Shown here piece by piece: positions 45,101 to 56,130 of a stretch of DNA of 64,000 bases. Origin of the DNA: Corallium rubrum (Eukaryota > Cnidaria > Anthozoa > Scleralcyonacea > Coralliidae). The notes beneath the pieces are model-generated. The model was given only the letters and a program-made list of their open reading frames with translations. It ran no database searches and was not told where the DNA came from. Position 1 is the stretch's first letter; each line of letters opens with the position of its first letter. The position numbers and the translations under genes are program-made. Where the stretch lies: NCBI GenBank assembly GCA_964035015.1, contig OZ036007.1, positions 3,665,468 to 3,729,467 of the forward strand, read 5' to 3'.

Positions 45101-47617
45101 TTAAATAAAGTCGTTTTAAACCTTCTGTGAAAAGTAGAAGGCTGTATCTTGGCTAAAAATATTTTGTTTGATTTTTTGAAAAAAATCCGGAAAAAAAAAG
45201 TAAAGGGTAACCCCTTTACTTTTTGATCGATTTTGGTCACTTTTGGAACTTTTGAGTTAGGGTTAAAAACGGTTAAATAAAGTTGTTTTAAACCTTCTGT
45301 GAAAAGGAGAAGGCTGTATTTTGGCTAAAAATATATTTTTTGATTTTTTGAAAAAAATCAGGGAAAAAAAAAGTAAAGGGGTTAGCCTTTACTTTTACAC
45401 CGATTTTGGTTACTTTTGAAACTTTTGAGTTAGGGTCAAAAACGGTTAAATAAAGTCGTCTTAAACCTACTGTGAAAAGGAGAAGGCTGTATTTTGGCTA
45501 AAAATATTTTATTTGATTTTTTAAAAAGAATCCGGAAAAAAAGGTAAAGGGGTTAGCCTTTACTTTTTGACCGATTTGGGTCACTTTTTAAACTTTTGAG
45601 TTAGGGTCAAAAACGGTTAAATTAAGTCGTTTTAAACATTCTGTGAAAAGGAGAAGGCTGTATCTTGGCTAAAAATACATTTTTGATTTTTGGAAAAAAA
45701 TCAGGGGAAAAAAAAGTAAAGGGGTTAGCCTTTACTTTTACACCGATTTTGGTCAATTTTGAAACTTTTGAGTTAGGGTCAAAAACGGTTAAATAAAGTC
45801 GTTTTAAATCTTCTGTGAAAAGGAGAAGGCGGTATTTTGGCTAAAAATTGATTTTTTGATTTTTTGAAAAAAATCAGGGGAAAAAAAAGTAAAGGGGTTA
45901 GCCTTTACTTTTTGACCGATTTTTGTCACTTTTGAAACTTTTGAGTTAGGGTCAAAAACGGTTAAATAAAGTCGTCTTAAACCTACTGTGAAAAGGAGAA
46001 GGCTGTATTTTGGCTAAAAATACTTTTTTTGATTTTTTGAAAATAATCCGGAAAAAAAAAGTAAAGGGTAACCCCTTTACTTTTTGATCGATTTTGGTCA
46101 CTTTTGGAACTTTTGAGTTAGGGTTAAAAACGGTTAAATAAAGTTGTTTTAAACCTTCTGTGAAAAGGAGAAGGCTGTATTTTGGCTAAAAATATATTTT
46201 TTGATTTTTTGAAAAAAATTAGGGAAAAAAAAGTAAAGGGGCTAGCCTTTACTTTTACACCGATTTTGGTCACTTTTGAAACTTTTGAGTTAGGGTCAAA
46301 AACGGTTAAATAAAGTCGTCTTAAACCTACTGTGAAAAGGAGAAGGCTGTATTTTGGCTAAAAATATATTTTTTGAAAAAAAATCAGGGGAAAAAAAGGT
46401 AAAGGGGTTAGCCTTTACTTTTACACCGATTTTGGTCACTTTTGAGACTTTTGAGTTAGGGTCAAAAACGGTTAAATAAAGTCGTTTTAAATCTTCTGTG
46501 AAAAGGAGAAGGCGGTATTTTGGCTAAAAATATATTTTTTGATTTTTTGAAAAAAATCAGGGGGGAAAAAAGTAAAGGGGTTAGCCTTTACTTTTTGACC
46601 GATTTTGCTCACTTTTTAAACTTTTGATTTAGGGTCAAAAACGGTTAAATAAAGTCGTTTTAAACCTTCTGTGAAAAGTAGAAGGCTGTATCTTGGCTAA
46701 AAATATTTTGTTTGATTTTTTGAAAAAAATCCGGAAAAAAAAAGTAAAGGGTAACCCCCTTTACTTTTTGATCGATTTTGGTCATTTTTGGAACTTTTGA
46801 GTTAGGGTTAAAAACGGTTAAATAAAGTTGTTTTAAACCTTCTGTGAAAAGGAGAAGGCTGTATTTTGTATAAAAATATATTTTTTGATTTTTTGAAAAA
46901 AATCAGGGGGAAAAAAAAGTAAAGGGGTTAGCCTTTACTTTTACACCGATTTTGGTCACTTTTGAAACTTTTGAGCTAGGGTTAAAAACGGTTAAATAAA
47001 GTTGTTTTAAACCTTCTGTGAAAAGGAGAAGGCTGTATTTTGGCTAAAAATACATTTTTTTATTTTTTGAAAAAAATCAGGGGAAAAAAAAAGTAAAGGG
47101 GTTAGCCTTTACTTTTACACCGATTTTGGTCACTTTTGAAACTTTTGAGTTAGGGTCAAAAACGGTTAAATAAAGTCGTCTTAAACCTACTGTGAAAAGG
47201 AGAAGGCTGTATTTTGGCTAAAAAGATTTTATTTTATTTTTTGAAAAAAATCGGGGGGGGGGGGGGGGGAAGTAAAGGGGTTAGCCTTTACTTTTTGACC
47301 GATTTTGGTCACTTTTGAAACTTTTGAGTTAGGGTCAAAAACGGTTAAATAAAGTCGTTTTAAATCTTCTGTGAAAAGAAAAAGGCTGTATTTTGGCTAA
47401 AAATACTTTTTTTGATTTTTTGAAAAAAATCGGGGAAAAAAAAAGTAAAGGGGTTAGCCTTTACTTTTTGACCGATTTTGGTCACTTTTGAAACTTTTGA
47501 GTTAGGATCAAAAACGGTTAAATAAAGTCGTTTTAAACCTTCTGTGAAAAGGAGTAGGCTGTATTTTGGCTAAAAAAAATTTTTTTATTTTTTGAAGAAA
47601 ATCCAGAAAAAAAGTAC
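21194..47617 (+). repeat. ~172-bp AT-rich satellite array, about 150 monomers
   Basis: Head-to-tail monomers of about 170-173 bp. Landmarks in order are TTAAATAAAGTCGT, CTGTGAAAAGGAGAAGG, TTTTGGCTAAAAAT, GATTTTTTGAAAAAAATC, GTAAAGGGGTTAGCC, ACCGATTTTGGTCAC and GAGTTAGGGTCAAAAACGG. Several monomer classes recur in fixed order. In 37000-46000 the class marked ATACGTTTTTTG recurs at 37083, 37943, 38632, 39492 and 40352, and a related variant at 41211. Most steps are about 860 bp (five monomers). No gene and no transposon insertion is visible. Each monomer contains two short perfect dyads and one looser one. Length and organisation resemble centromeric or pericentromeric satellites, but that role is only an inference. 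Confidence 0.97.
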
Positions 47618-47862
47618 CGATTTTGACCCTAACTCAAAAGTTTCAAAAGTGACGAAAATCGGTCAAAAAGTAACGGCTAACCCCCTTTACTTCCCCCCCC
47701 CGGAGTGTTTTCAGAAAATCAAAAAAACTATTTTTAGCCAAAATACAGGCTTCTCCTTTTCACAGGTTTAAAACGACTTTATTTAACCATTTTTGACCCT
47801 AATCCAAAGGTTTCAAAAGTGACCAAAATCGGTCAAAAAGTAAGGGCTAACCCTTAAGATTT
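47618..47862 (-). repeat. Inverted satellite monomers at the array edge
   Basis: From about 47618 the 172-bp satellite reads in the opposite direction for roughly 1.4 monomers (GACCCTAACTCAAAAGTTTC, then CCTTTTCACAGGTTTAAAACG). An inversion or hairpin end marks the array border. Confidence 0.85.
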
Positions 47863-48000
47863 TGACCGATTTTGGCTATTTTTTTATGTTTTGAATTAAG
47901 GTTAAAATATGAGGATTTGGTACAAATAAAGCCTTATCCTTACTGTAGTAGCTCAAAAAAGGCTTTATGTGAGCTAAATTATTATTTTTGACCTTACGCG
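47863..48000 (+). repeat. Highly diverged satellite monomer
   Basis: Follows the monomer landmarks only loosely (ACCGATTTTGG, TTTTGAATTAAGG, AAATAAAGCC, GGCTTTATGTGAGC). It looks like an old, unhomogenised edge copy in the array orientation. Confidence 0.55.
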
Positions 48001-48147
48001 CCCTTCTGATTATCTGTTTTTAAATTTTAGATAATGACTTACTTTGACCCTTTCATTTTATTAGCTAAAATTTAATTTTACATTATTTAACTCTTATTTT
48101 GCATAAAAAGCCCAACATGATAAATCTGCTGTTGCCAAACACCGTTG

Positions 48148-48527
48148 TTGAGATATTTCAATTTCTTTGATATGCAAATTAAACACTTTGACGTCACACG
48201 TGTATAATGAGTTATCAGAGAATGTTCGGTATCTTTGCTATTATCAAACGAAATCAATTAAAAATCTGTATGTCTAATGCTGTATGCGAAATAGACGAAC
48301 AGGATCGGCTTCGAAGTGATTTCGTTTGATAAAAGCAAAGATATAGAACTTTCTCCGATAACTCATTATACACGTATGATGTCAAAGTGTTTAATTTGCA
48401 TATCAAAGAAACTGAAATATCTCAACAACGACGCGCGGAAACGAAGATCTGCAAAAGATGTTACGTTGTAGTTTTAAGAGTTCTTTCATTTAAGACAATA
48501 ATAATTTTCGCTTCATAAGTACTTTAC
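48148..48527. mobile_element. Foldback transposon, family A, copy
   Basis: Inverted arms share GATATGCAAATTAAACA, TGACGTCACACGTGTATAA and TATCTTTGCTATTATCAAAC with the element at 583-1568. Arms are diverged and outer ends indistinct. No coding. Confidence 0.7.
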
Positions 48528-48612
48528 GAAGGATTTTTCAAGATAACAAGACGAAATCAAGAGTTAGACAAAATGCTACAAATTGGGAAAACAACATGAT
48601 TTACTGGCAGCT

Positions 48613-49020
48613 GTATTTTCTAAACGAAAATTAAGTTTGTCTTATTTGAAAGAACACTTAAAATGACAGAGTAACATCTTTTGAAGTTTTTCGTTTCCTT
48701 GCTTCGTTCTTGAGATATTTCAGTTTGTTTGATATGTAAATTTAACTTATAAGATAACTTTAAGTCACTCTTTGCATAATGACTTATCGCAAAAGATTAT
48801 AGATCTTTGTTATTGTCAAACAAAAACACTTAAAATTTACAGATTCAGCTGTAGGAGAAACACTCGCACATGGTTCCTAATTCGGCAAGTGCTTTTGTTC
48901 GTTAATAACAAAGACATAGTACACTTTGCTATAACTCATTTGCAAACTGTGACGTAAAGTTATCTTATAAGTTAAATTTACATATCAAGCAAACTGAAAT
49001 ATCTCAAAAACGAAGCAAGG
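48613..49020. mobile_element. Foldback transposon, family A, copy
   Basis: Left arm CGAAAATTAAGTTTGTCTTAT through GATATTTCAGTTTG; right arm its reverse complement, ending AAGCAAGGAAACGAAAAT. The middle has its own inverted repeat around TAACTTATAAGATAAC. Confidence 0.75.
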
Positions 49021-49340
49021 AAACGAAAATAAACGCTTTTAAACTGCGAAGCTCCATTAGAGAAAAAGAACTTCGTGATCACACACTCCTCCATCTACCA
49101 AGAGTAAACAGTAAAATAGGACAGTAAATGTTTCGATATGCAGGAGCCAAAGATTGGAATTCCCTTCCCGTGTACATTATAGAAATTACTTCTTTTAACA
49201 CTTTTAAGCAAACGCTTTTTAACTATCTTTTAGAAACTGACATCGATTGCCATATTTGTAGTTCTTAATTTGTATTATAGTAATTAATATTGTTAGTCAT
49301 TATTAGGGTAGTTATATAATTGTAAATACTGTTCATCCTA
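49021..49340 (+). pseudogene. 3' remnant of a non-LTR retrotransposon ORF2
   Basis: One frame reads RYAGAKDWNSLPVYI followed by TSFNTFKQTLFNYLL, the conserved C-terminal signature (compare SYSGAELWNNLP in the copy ending at 20536). A stop precedes it, so it is degraded. An AT-rich 3' UTR-like stretch follows to about 49340. Confidence 0.65.
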
Positions 49341-50299
49341 CCTATGCTGATTTAAGGTAGTTCCTCAGTAATTCGTCCAGAAATGAAAAGTCGCTGAATG
49401 AAACGAAAATTAAGTTTTGAATTGAATTCCTTTGGTAAAATCACGGAGAACAAAATTATTTTATTAACTTTATTTTAAACTGTAAGACCCTTTCAGCTGT
49501 AAGAATAACTGGTATAAACATCAAATTCCATTCCAAAAATACGATTGAGAAATATTTCGCAAACCGTTGACGTTATTTTTCCGCGCAAAAAAATGCGAGT
49601 GAGATCTGGGAACGAGGGAGTTTAAGAAAGCTTATTTCGATAGGATAAATACAAATCACGTGATTGACATGCGACCTATAGCTGCGAAGTTCTGAAACCC
49701 TATTCTAGAACCCGATCATATAACTATATATATACATATACGGTGTAGCCGTTCAATATAGATAAATACATAATTTATAAAATTTAACGTTTTTATACGT
49801 AATTATTCATACTGACGTTTCCAGCATCAGAAAAGACTTTCCAGAGTCTACAACGCCTAAGAAATATAAAAAAAATTACAATTGACCGTACCGAAAAAGA
49901 TGGCGTCTTGTACATTTCGCCACAATCCTTTGCGCATAGTAAATATTGTTTCTTGTACAACTATTGAAAGATAGGTCTTTAAAAAGATCAACTTTGGTAG
50001 GAATGAAGTTCTTGCTAACTTAATCTATCTTAGCATGATAAACAATGTTTAGTTGTTATTTGAGCTGATTTCAGATTGCAAAGCATTGTGGTTAAATGTA
50101 CCGCCGCCATTTTTTCGGCGGTATCATCAATTGATGAAAAGCTTCACTAATATACATGAAAAATTTCCTCAATTCTGATTGGCTGAGAGCAGTGCAGTTT
50201 CGAGGAAATACAGTGCAGGAAAAAGGAAATACGGCGCAAATTTTTTATTTTTTTAAATTTGTTCAAAAATCCTTTTTGATTAGAAAAAATCTCTTCCTG
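49341..50299. other. Non-coding, nothing recognised
   Basis: AT-rich sequence downstream of the INPP5A exons. No ORF, RNA gene or clear inverted repeat was identified. Confidence 0.4.
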
Positions 50300-50984
50300 T
50301 TAAGGTGGCTCCACACAGTTTCTTGAAAAATGGAAAATACAAGTTTGAGAGTCCAAAACACGTGGTTAAACAATTTGGGAAAAGAATAAAACTAAATGTT
50401 GTGCATAGTTAAACAGCCTGACAAGCAAAAACTAGTACCAAATAAATAGCAACAGTTGTTGCTATGGCAACAATGACGTTTCAAAATGGCTGCCAATTAC
50501 CCTTCAAACTAATTTAATTCGAAAAAAACTTTGGTGACCCCCAATTTTTTTTTTCATTAAAACTTTTCTTGAAGTTTGAGTAATCAATACGCTGATTTTA
50601 AAAAAATTCTGTAGAAGGAATAATTTTTTTCCGGAAAAATCATGTTTGTTAATTTTTAAAAAATTTTGTTCTACAGAATTTTTTTTAAATCGGCCTATCA
50701 ATTACTCATACTTCCAGAAAAGTTTTAACGAAAAAAAAATTGGGGGTCACCAAAGTTATTTTCGAATTAAATTAGTTTGAAGAGTAATTGGCAGCCATTT
50801 TGAAACGTCATTGTTGCCATAGCAACAACTGTTGCTATTTATTTGGTAACAGTTTTTGATTGTCAGACTGTTTAATTATGCATAACATTTAGTTTTATTC
50901 TTTCTTGGAATTGTTTATGCACGTGTTTTGGACTCTCAAACTTGTATTTTCCATTTTTCAAGAAACTGTATGGAGCCACCTTAA
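50300..50984. mobile_element. Long-TIR element with GGTGGCTCC termini and TTAA flanks
   Basis: TTAA at 50300-50303 followed by GGTGGCTCC; the right end is GGAGCCACC then TTAA at 50981-50984. The arms are about 320 bp and nearly cover the element, so it is almost a perfect palindrome. TTAA flanks fit piggyBac-type transposition. No coding. Related termini lie at 1991-2591. Confidence 0.8.
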
Positions 50985-51070
50985 ATTTTTTCATGTATGT
51001 TTTTGCACAAAGCTTTTAGATTGGAAAGATTCTCTTCATGTTAAATTTTTTTCATGTATATTATTAATAA

Positions 51071-51235
51071 GTAATAGCATGATTTCTTGTGCAATTTGAA
51101 AAAAAACACGCACTCGTGAGTTTTTCAAGGAACTCAAAAAGCACTCGTCCTTCGAACTCGTGCAATTTTGATAGTCTTTGAAAAACTCACTCGTGCATGT
51201 TTTTTCCAAATTGCACTCGAAACCATGCTATTACC
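51071..51235. mobile_element. Small palindromic MITE
   Basis: Ends GTAATAGCATG and CATGCTATTAC. Arms continue with TTGTGCAATTTG..CACGCACTCGTGAGTTTTTCAA and its complement, leaving a short centre. No ORF. Confidence 0.75.
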
Positions 51236-51721
51236 TATACAAAACTAATCGCGGCAGTTGACCACCTTTTCGCTTTGCTTTATAACTTGACCGCTGGCTA
51301 ACTATATCCGTAAATTACGTAAAAGGAACACCGCTGCCAAACGTTTTGCGCATGTGCGACGTCCGAGCTCGTCCTCGGAAAAAGAGCGAGAAAACACTGA
51401 AATATTTGGACTGGTCCAAGAGTCCGACACAAAAGTTAAAATTATAAGCATACTACCAAAAAGATAAGGTAGGTAATTTGTGCATGGCTTCCTTGTCAAT
51501 ATTGTAACATACTCTGAATTTACCCCTTCGTAATTTTCTTTACCCTTTTTTTTAAACACAAATGAACGGTCGAGAGTCTTACTTAGTCTTCACTGTCTGG
51601 TTGTTGTCGCCATGGCTAGTTCCCACTTCTCTTGCAATGTTTACCCAGCGAATTCAACGCATGCGCAAAGGTTTGGCATCGGTGTTCGCAAAAAGTGGTA
51701 AACTGCCTAGAATAGCTTTTT
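51236..51721. other. Non-coding, relatively CpG-rich stretch
   Basis: Contains CpG-rich pieces (GCGCATGTGCGACGTCCG and ACGCATGCGCAAAGG). Minus-strand frames here are short and unsupported. It may include the 3' UTR of INPP5A, but the terminal exon is not fixed. Confidence 0.35.
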
Positions 51722-51805
51722 TAACGAAATATTGACGTCTCGAGCAAAATGTCATTTTACTCCAACGAAGGGCTCTGCTGGAAACGTCAGTATTTCGTTA
51801 TCAAA
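51722..51805 (+). mobile_element. Degenerate foldback related to the hammerhead-like elements
   Basis: Arms AACGAAATATTGACGT and ACGTCAGTATTTCGTT surround CCAACGAAGGGCTCTGCTGGAAACG. It resembles the core at 5683-5706, but CTGACGA is mutated to CCAACGA. Confidence 0.5.
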
Positions 51806-51874
51806 ACTATTCTCGACACATCTTTTCACTTTGCTCCATAAAACACTGCCTACAGCCCTACACAGCACTACTTT

Positions 51875-51894
51875 TTATGCACAATTAAATTTTC
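51875..51894 (-). CDS. INPP5A: Possible INPP5A terminal exon (GKFNCA, stop)
   Basis: After a 72-bp intron, acceptor AAATTCAG is followed by a phase-compatible GKFNCA-stop. The pyrimidine tract is weak and the end is not a CAAX box, so the true last exon may lie elsewhere downstream. Confidence 0.25.
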
Positions 51895-51966
51895 CTGAAT
51901 TTACTTTTGATAAACACAATTCTCAACAATGTACATAATATGCAACTTCATGGTATAGAAAATTAC

Positions 51967-52024
51967 CTTGAGGGTCTTGAGCAGAAATTTCGTTGCCAGC
52001 AACATGAATATATAGCGATATTGG
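51967..52024 (-). CDS. INPP5A: INPP5A exon: [19 protein letters not shown]
   Basis: 58 bp, acceptor GGTTGTATTTCAG, donor GTAATTTTC. Phase 0 to 1. Completes GDHKP with the preceding exon. Confidence 0.85.
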
Positions 52025-55000
52025 CTGAAATACAACCATCAACCAAGTTTAATAATAACCAACCACTCAACAAACAAACAAACAAACAAACAAACAAACA
52101 AACAAACAAACAAACAAACAAACAAACAAACAAACAAACAAACAAACAAACAAACAAACAAACAAACAAACAAGCAAACAAGCAAACAAACAAACAAACA
52201 AACAAACAAACAAACAAACAAACAAACAAACAAACAAACAAACAAACAAACAAACAAACAAACAAACAAACAAACAAACAACCAATCAACCAACCAATCA
52301 ATCAACCAATCAACCAATCAACAAACAAACAAACAAACAAACAAACAAACAAACAAACAAACAAACAAACAAACAAACAAACAAACAAACAAACAAACAA
52401 ACAAACAAACAAACAAACAAACAAACAAACAAACAAACAACCCACAAACAAACGAGCAACAAACAACAAACAAACAAACAAACAAACAAACAAACAAACA
52501 AACAAACAAACAAACAAACAAACAAACAAACAAACAAACAAACAAACAAACAAACAAACAAACAAACAAACAAACAAACAAACAAACAAACAAACAAACA
52601 AACAAACAAACAAACAAACAAACAAACAAACAAACAAACAAACAAACCACAAACCCAGCTACACAAACCGAAATAAAAACATAACCTCCTGAAGGAGATA
52701 ACGAAATAAATAAATGTTGAATACTACTGTAATACCTTATGATCGCCCATACAACTATTTAATCCATTTATTTCATACTTTGCTAAACGTTTATCCTAAA
52801 CAAACAGATACAATTATTTTTATACATGTGTTTAGAAAAAAGCAAACTTTTTGAAAAGCAAGAGTGGATGGTAGCAAAACCATGATGGTAGCAAAAACAC
52901 AATCAAAGAACATACCGTTATAATTTCTTTGGTACTATGTGTTAACAAAACTCTATCACACCATGAAGGACATCTATAAACACAAAAAACCAACAATAAA
53001 CAAACGATGAAACTAGAAATCAAACGAAGACTAAACTCATCTACAATATTTTCATACCTTTTACCAACGTAAATAGGTTTTGTTATCTTTTCATCTTCAC
53101 AAAATGGATAACTAGAAAAATGAGACAGATGGATAATTCACTTTGAGGATTCACGTTTTGTATTAAAGTGCCCAGGAAACGAAAATTAAGTTTGTCTTAT
53201 TTAAAAGAACACTTAAAATGATAGAGTAACATCTTTTGAAGTTTTTCGTTTCCTTGCTTCGTTCTTGAGATATTTCAGTTTGTTTGATATGCAATTCTCA
53301 AATCATTAATAATTCATGAACTGAAAACAAAGGAAATCAGTACCAAGACGGAGGTTTTGATATTGGAGGAAGAAATTACATAAATTAAGCCAAATTTCGC
53401 ATCGATTTTCTCTTAAAATACTGATTTGTTTGAGAAGTTATATCATACACTCGGAAGAGTGTTTCATCAGGATTCCAAACACATCGATTTCAACAAAAGT
53501 ATCGGTGTTTGAAAACCCTGATGAAACACTCCTCGTGTATGATACATAACATCAAACATGTGCATGATGAGTTATCAAAAAAAGTTATATATCTTTGCTA
53601 TTATCAAACCAAAATAATTCGAAGGAAGCAAGTGCGTCTGTTTCGCCCAGAACACTAATCGTGTCGATTTTCAAGTGATTATATTTGACAATAGCAAGGA
53701 TCTATAACTTATTAGGTACGTGTGACGTCAAAATGTTTAATTTGCATATCATACATTGGCTAAATGTAAGAAAAGTGCTTCCAGTTTGACTCTACCAAAT
53801 ACCACAGGTTTCCTCCGAATACTCTGGTTTCCTTCTGTAGTAACACTGGAGCAATGAGGAATGGTCCTTATTAGACGTCTTACGTCTGAAATAATCCCTT
53901 CTCACACACAGCTGGGAGCTGCTGCAGCGTCCGCCGCAAGCTTAACCTTTATTTAACCACAGATAGCTAACACAGCTTTACATCGCATTACTGTTACCTC
54001 TTGCAGCTCAACTTGAAATAAACTAAATACAGGATGACTAATAACAGTTCGTCACATTTTACACATAACCTAACAATTGAACTACACCCAATAATGCATT
54101 AAAGGGGAAGGGTGGGTGGGATTAGAAGTCAAGCTTGGCGAAGCAACAAGAAACGTGTTGACATAACCCGCACTGCCCCTAACACCTGATTACCCGTCAT
54201 GCCCCCAGCAGTGTGAGAAAACATTTTCTGCTTCTTTCGTTCCTCAGCTAGCCTGGTACCCTGGCCCAATCAAAGAATATGGGCCAGGTAACCACTAAAG
54301 ACTTCTGCTTTCCTATTGGTTGAAATTTCGCGCGTTTTTAGTGGCTATAAGTAAAACTGCAATCGCCATAATTTAGCCCTGATGACGCGAGCATGAGATT
54401 AGTGGTTACCTGGCCCTTAGTTCTTTTGAAATTGGGCCAGGGTACCAGGCTAGTTCCTCAGCCAGCAGAAAATAACACTTTTTCAATAAGTGATTATGCA
54501 CGTGTGACGTCAAGAAGTTAAATTTGCATATCAAACAAACTGAAATATCTCAAGAACGAAGCAAGGAAACGAAAAACTGCAAAAGATGTTGCTCTATCAT
54601 TTTAAGTATTTTTTCAACAAAAACGTTTGAGAGTCTACACGAGATTTTATTAAGCAAATTATATATACGCTACAATATTATACCTTGGTAGAAACGTGAT
54701 TGGAAACTCGTACACCCAAGTTTTAAAATATCTTAATTCTTTATCAAACTTCAGCAGTTTTGCTCCATTGTGTTCAAGAACATGTTGCTGATCTTCCAAG
54801 TGAAATGTTGAAGCTTCAACAGTAAGATGAACCTTTGAATTAAAAAAAAATTGAAGTTATTAGTAAAATACTTCCGACCAAAAATAGGTGTGGCAGCACA
54901 ATGTAATGGTAATACATACATACATCGCCTTTATTTAAAACACGGTGAACCTTCAGTAAAATTACATAATAAATATAAACTAAATTATTCAAATTTTATG

Positions 55001-55888
55001 ATACATGAGTACATTATGTATAATATAAATAAAAATAAAACTATACTGTTCTACCAGGTTGCCGTGTGGGAGTCGGACAAGAGTTAGTTAAATAACATTA
55101 GTTTTTAAAGATCTTTTAAAACATGAAAGTGATGAAGGTAATCTCAGAGATTCAGGCAAGCTATTCCATGAGGCTCCACTATAACTGAAGGAGCGCTTAA
55201 GATAATCCGTTCTAGGTTTAGGGAGAAACAGTTTGCCTTCAGAATCTCTGAGTCTATAGTGACTAACTCTAGTTACAAACAAATCTTGTAGATAAATAGG
55301 TGTTAAATTATTCGTGACTTTATACATGAGAATTGCTTTTTGCATTTTACGGTTAGTATATAAATTATTCCATCCAAGTTCTTCAAGTACAGAGCTAGAT
55401 GAAGCATCATAGGAAGAGCATGTTATAACACGTGCAGCTCTATTTTGGAGTTTTTGCAATTTATCACTCAATTTACTACCAATGCCAGTACGCGAGGTAA
55501 TACGGCAAAAAATTTTCTTCAACTTGCAACGCAACTTAGGGGGCCAGAGGTGAAGCCCCTGGCTGTATTTCTGATTGGGCCCCCCAGGCCTCTTCTTGCA
55601 CTGCACGTAGGGGTCTGGGGCATTCTTTTTTTAATAAGACATCAGCGGCCCCGGGCCCCCCCTAGGATCCATGAGGCCGCGGGCTCCTGGCTGTAGCCCA
55701 GTCAGCTCCCCCCCCCCCTTAATCCGCCCCTGTAGGGGGCGATTACATGGACCGGGCTGGCACGGTTAACTGGGATGAGTTTACGAAACGATTACATGGA
55801 GCGGGCTAGCGCGGTAAACCGGATGATTTCAGGCCAAAATTCGCAATTATCAAGTAAATAAGGGCAAAGCTACGTTAGTTTTACTTCA

Positions 55889-55940
<52 letters not shown>

Positions 55941-55941
55941 C

Positions 55942-56036
<95 letters not shown>

Positions 56037-56043
56037 TACATAT

Positions 56044-56130
<87 letters not shown>

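Noticed and set aside
21194-47617. CRISPR-like array
   Set aside because: Regular repeats but no unique spacers; the whole unit is repetitive and the context is eukaryotic.
51302-51559. 85-codon minus-strand frame as the INPP5A terminal exon
   Set aside because: No phase-1 acceptor at a suitable place and no resemblance to 5-phosphatase C termini.
51907-52692. 260-codon Asn/Lys/Gln/Thr frame and the antisense Cys/Leu/Phe/Val frames
   Set aside because: A (CAAA)n microsatellite read in all frames.
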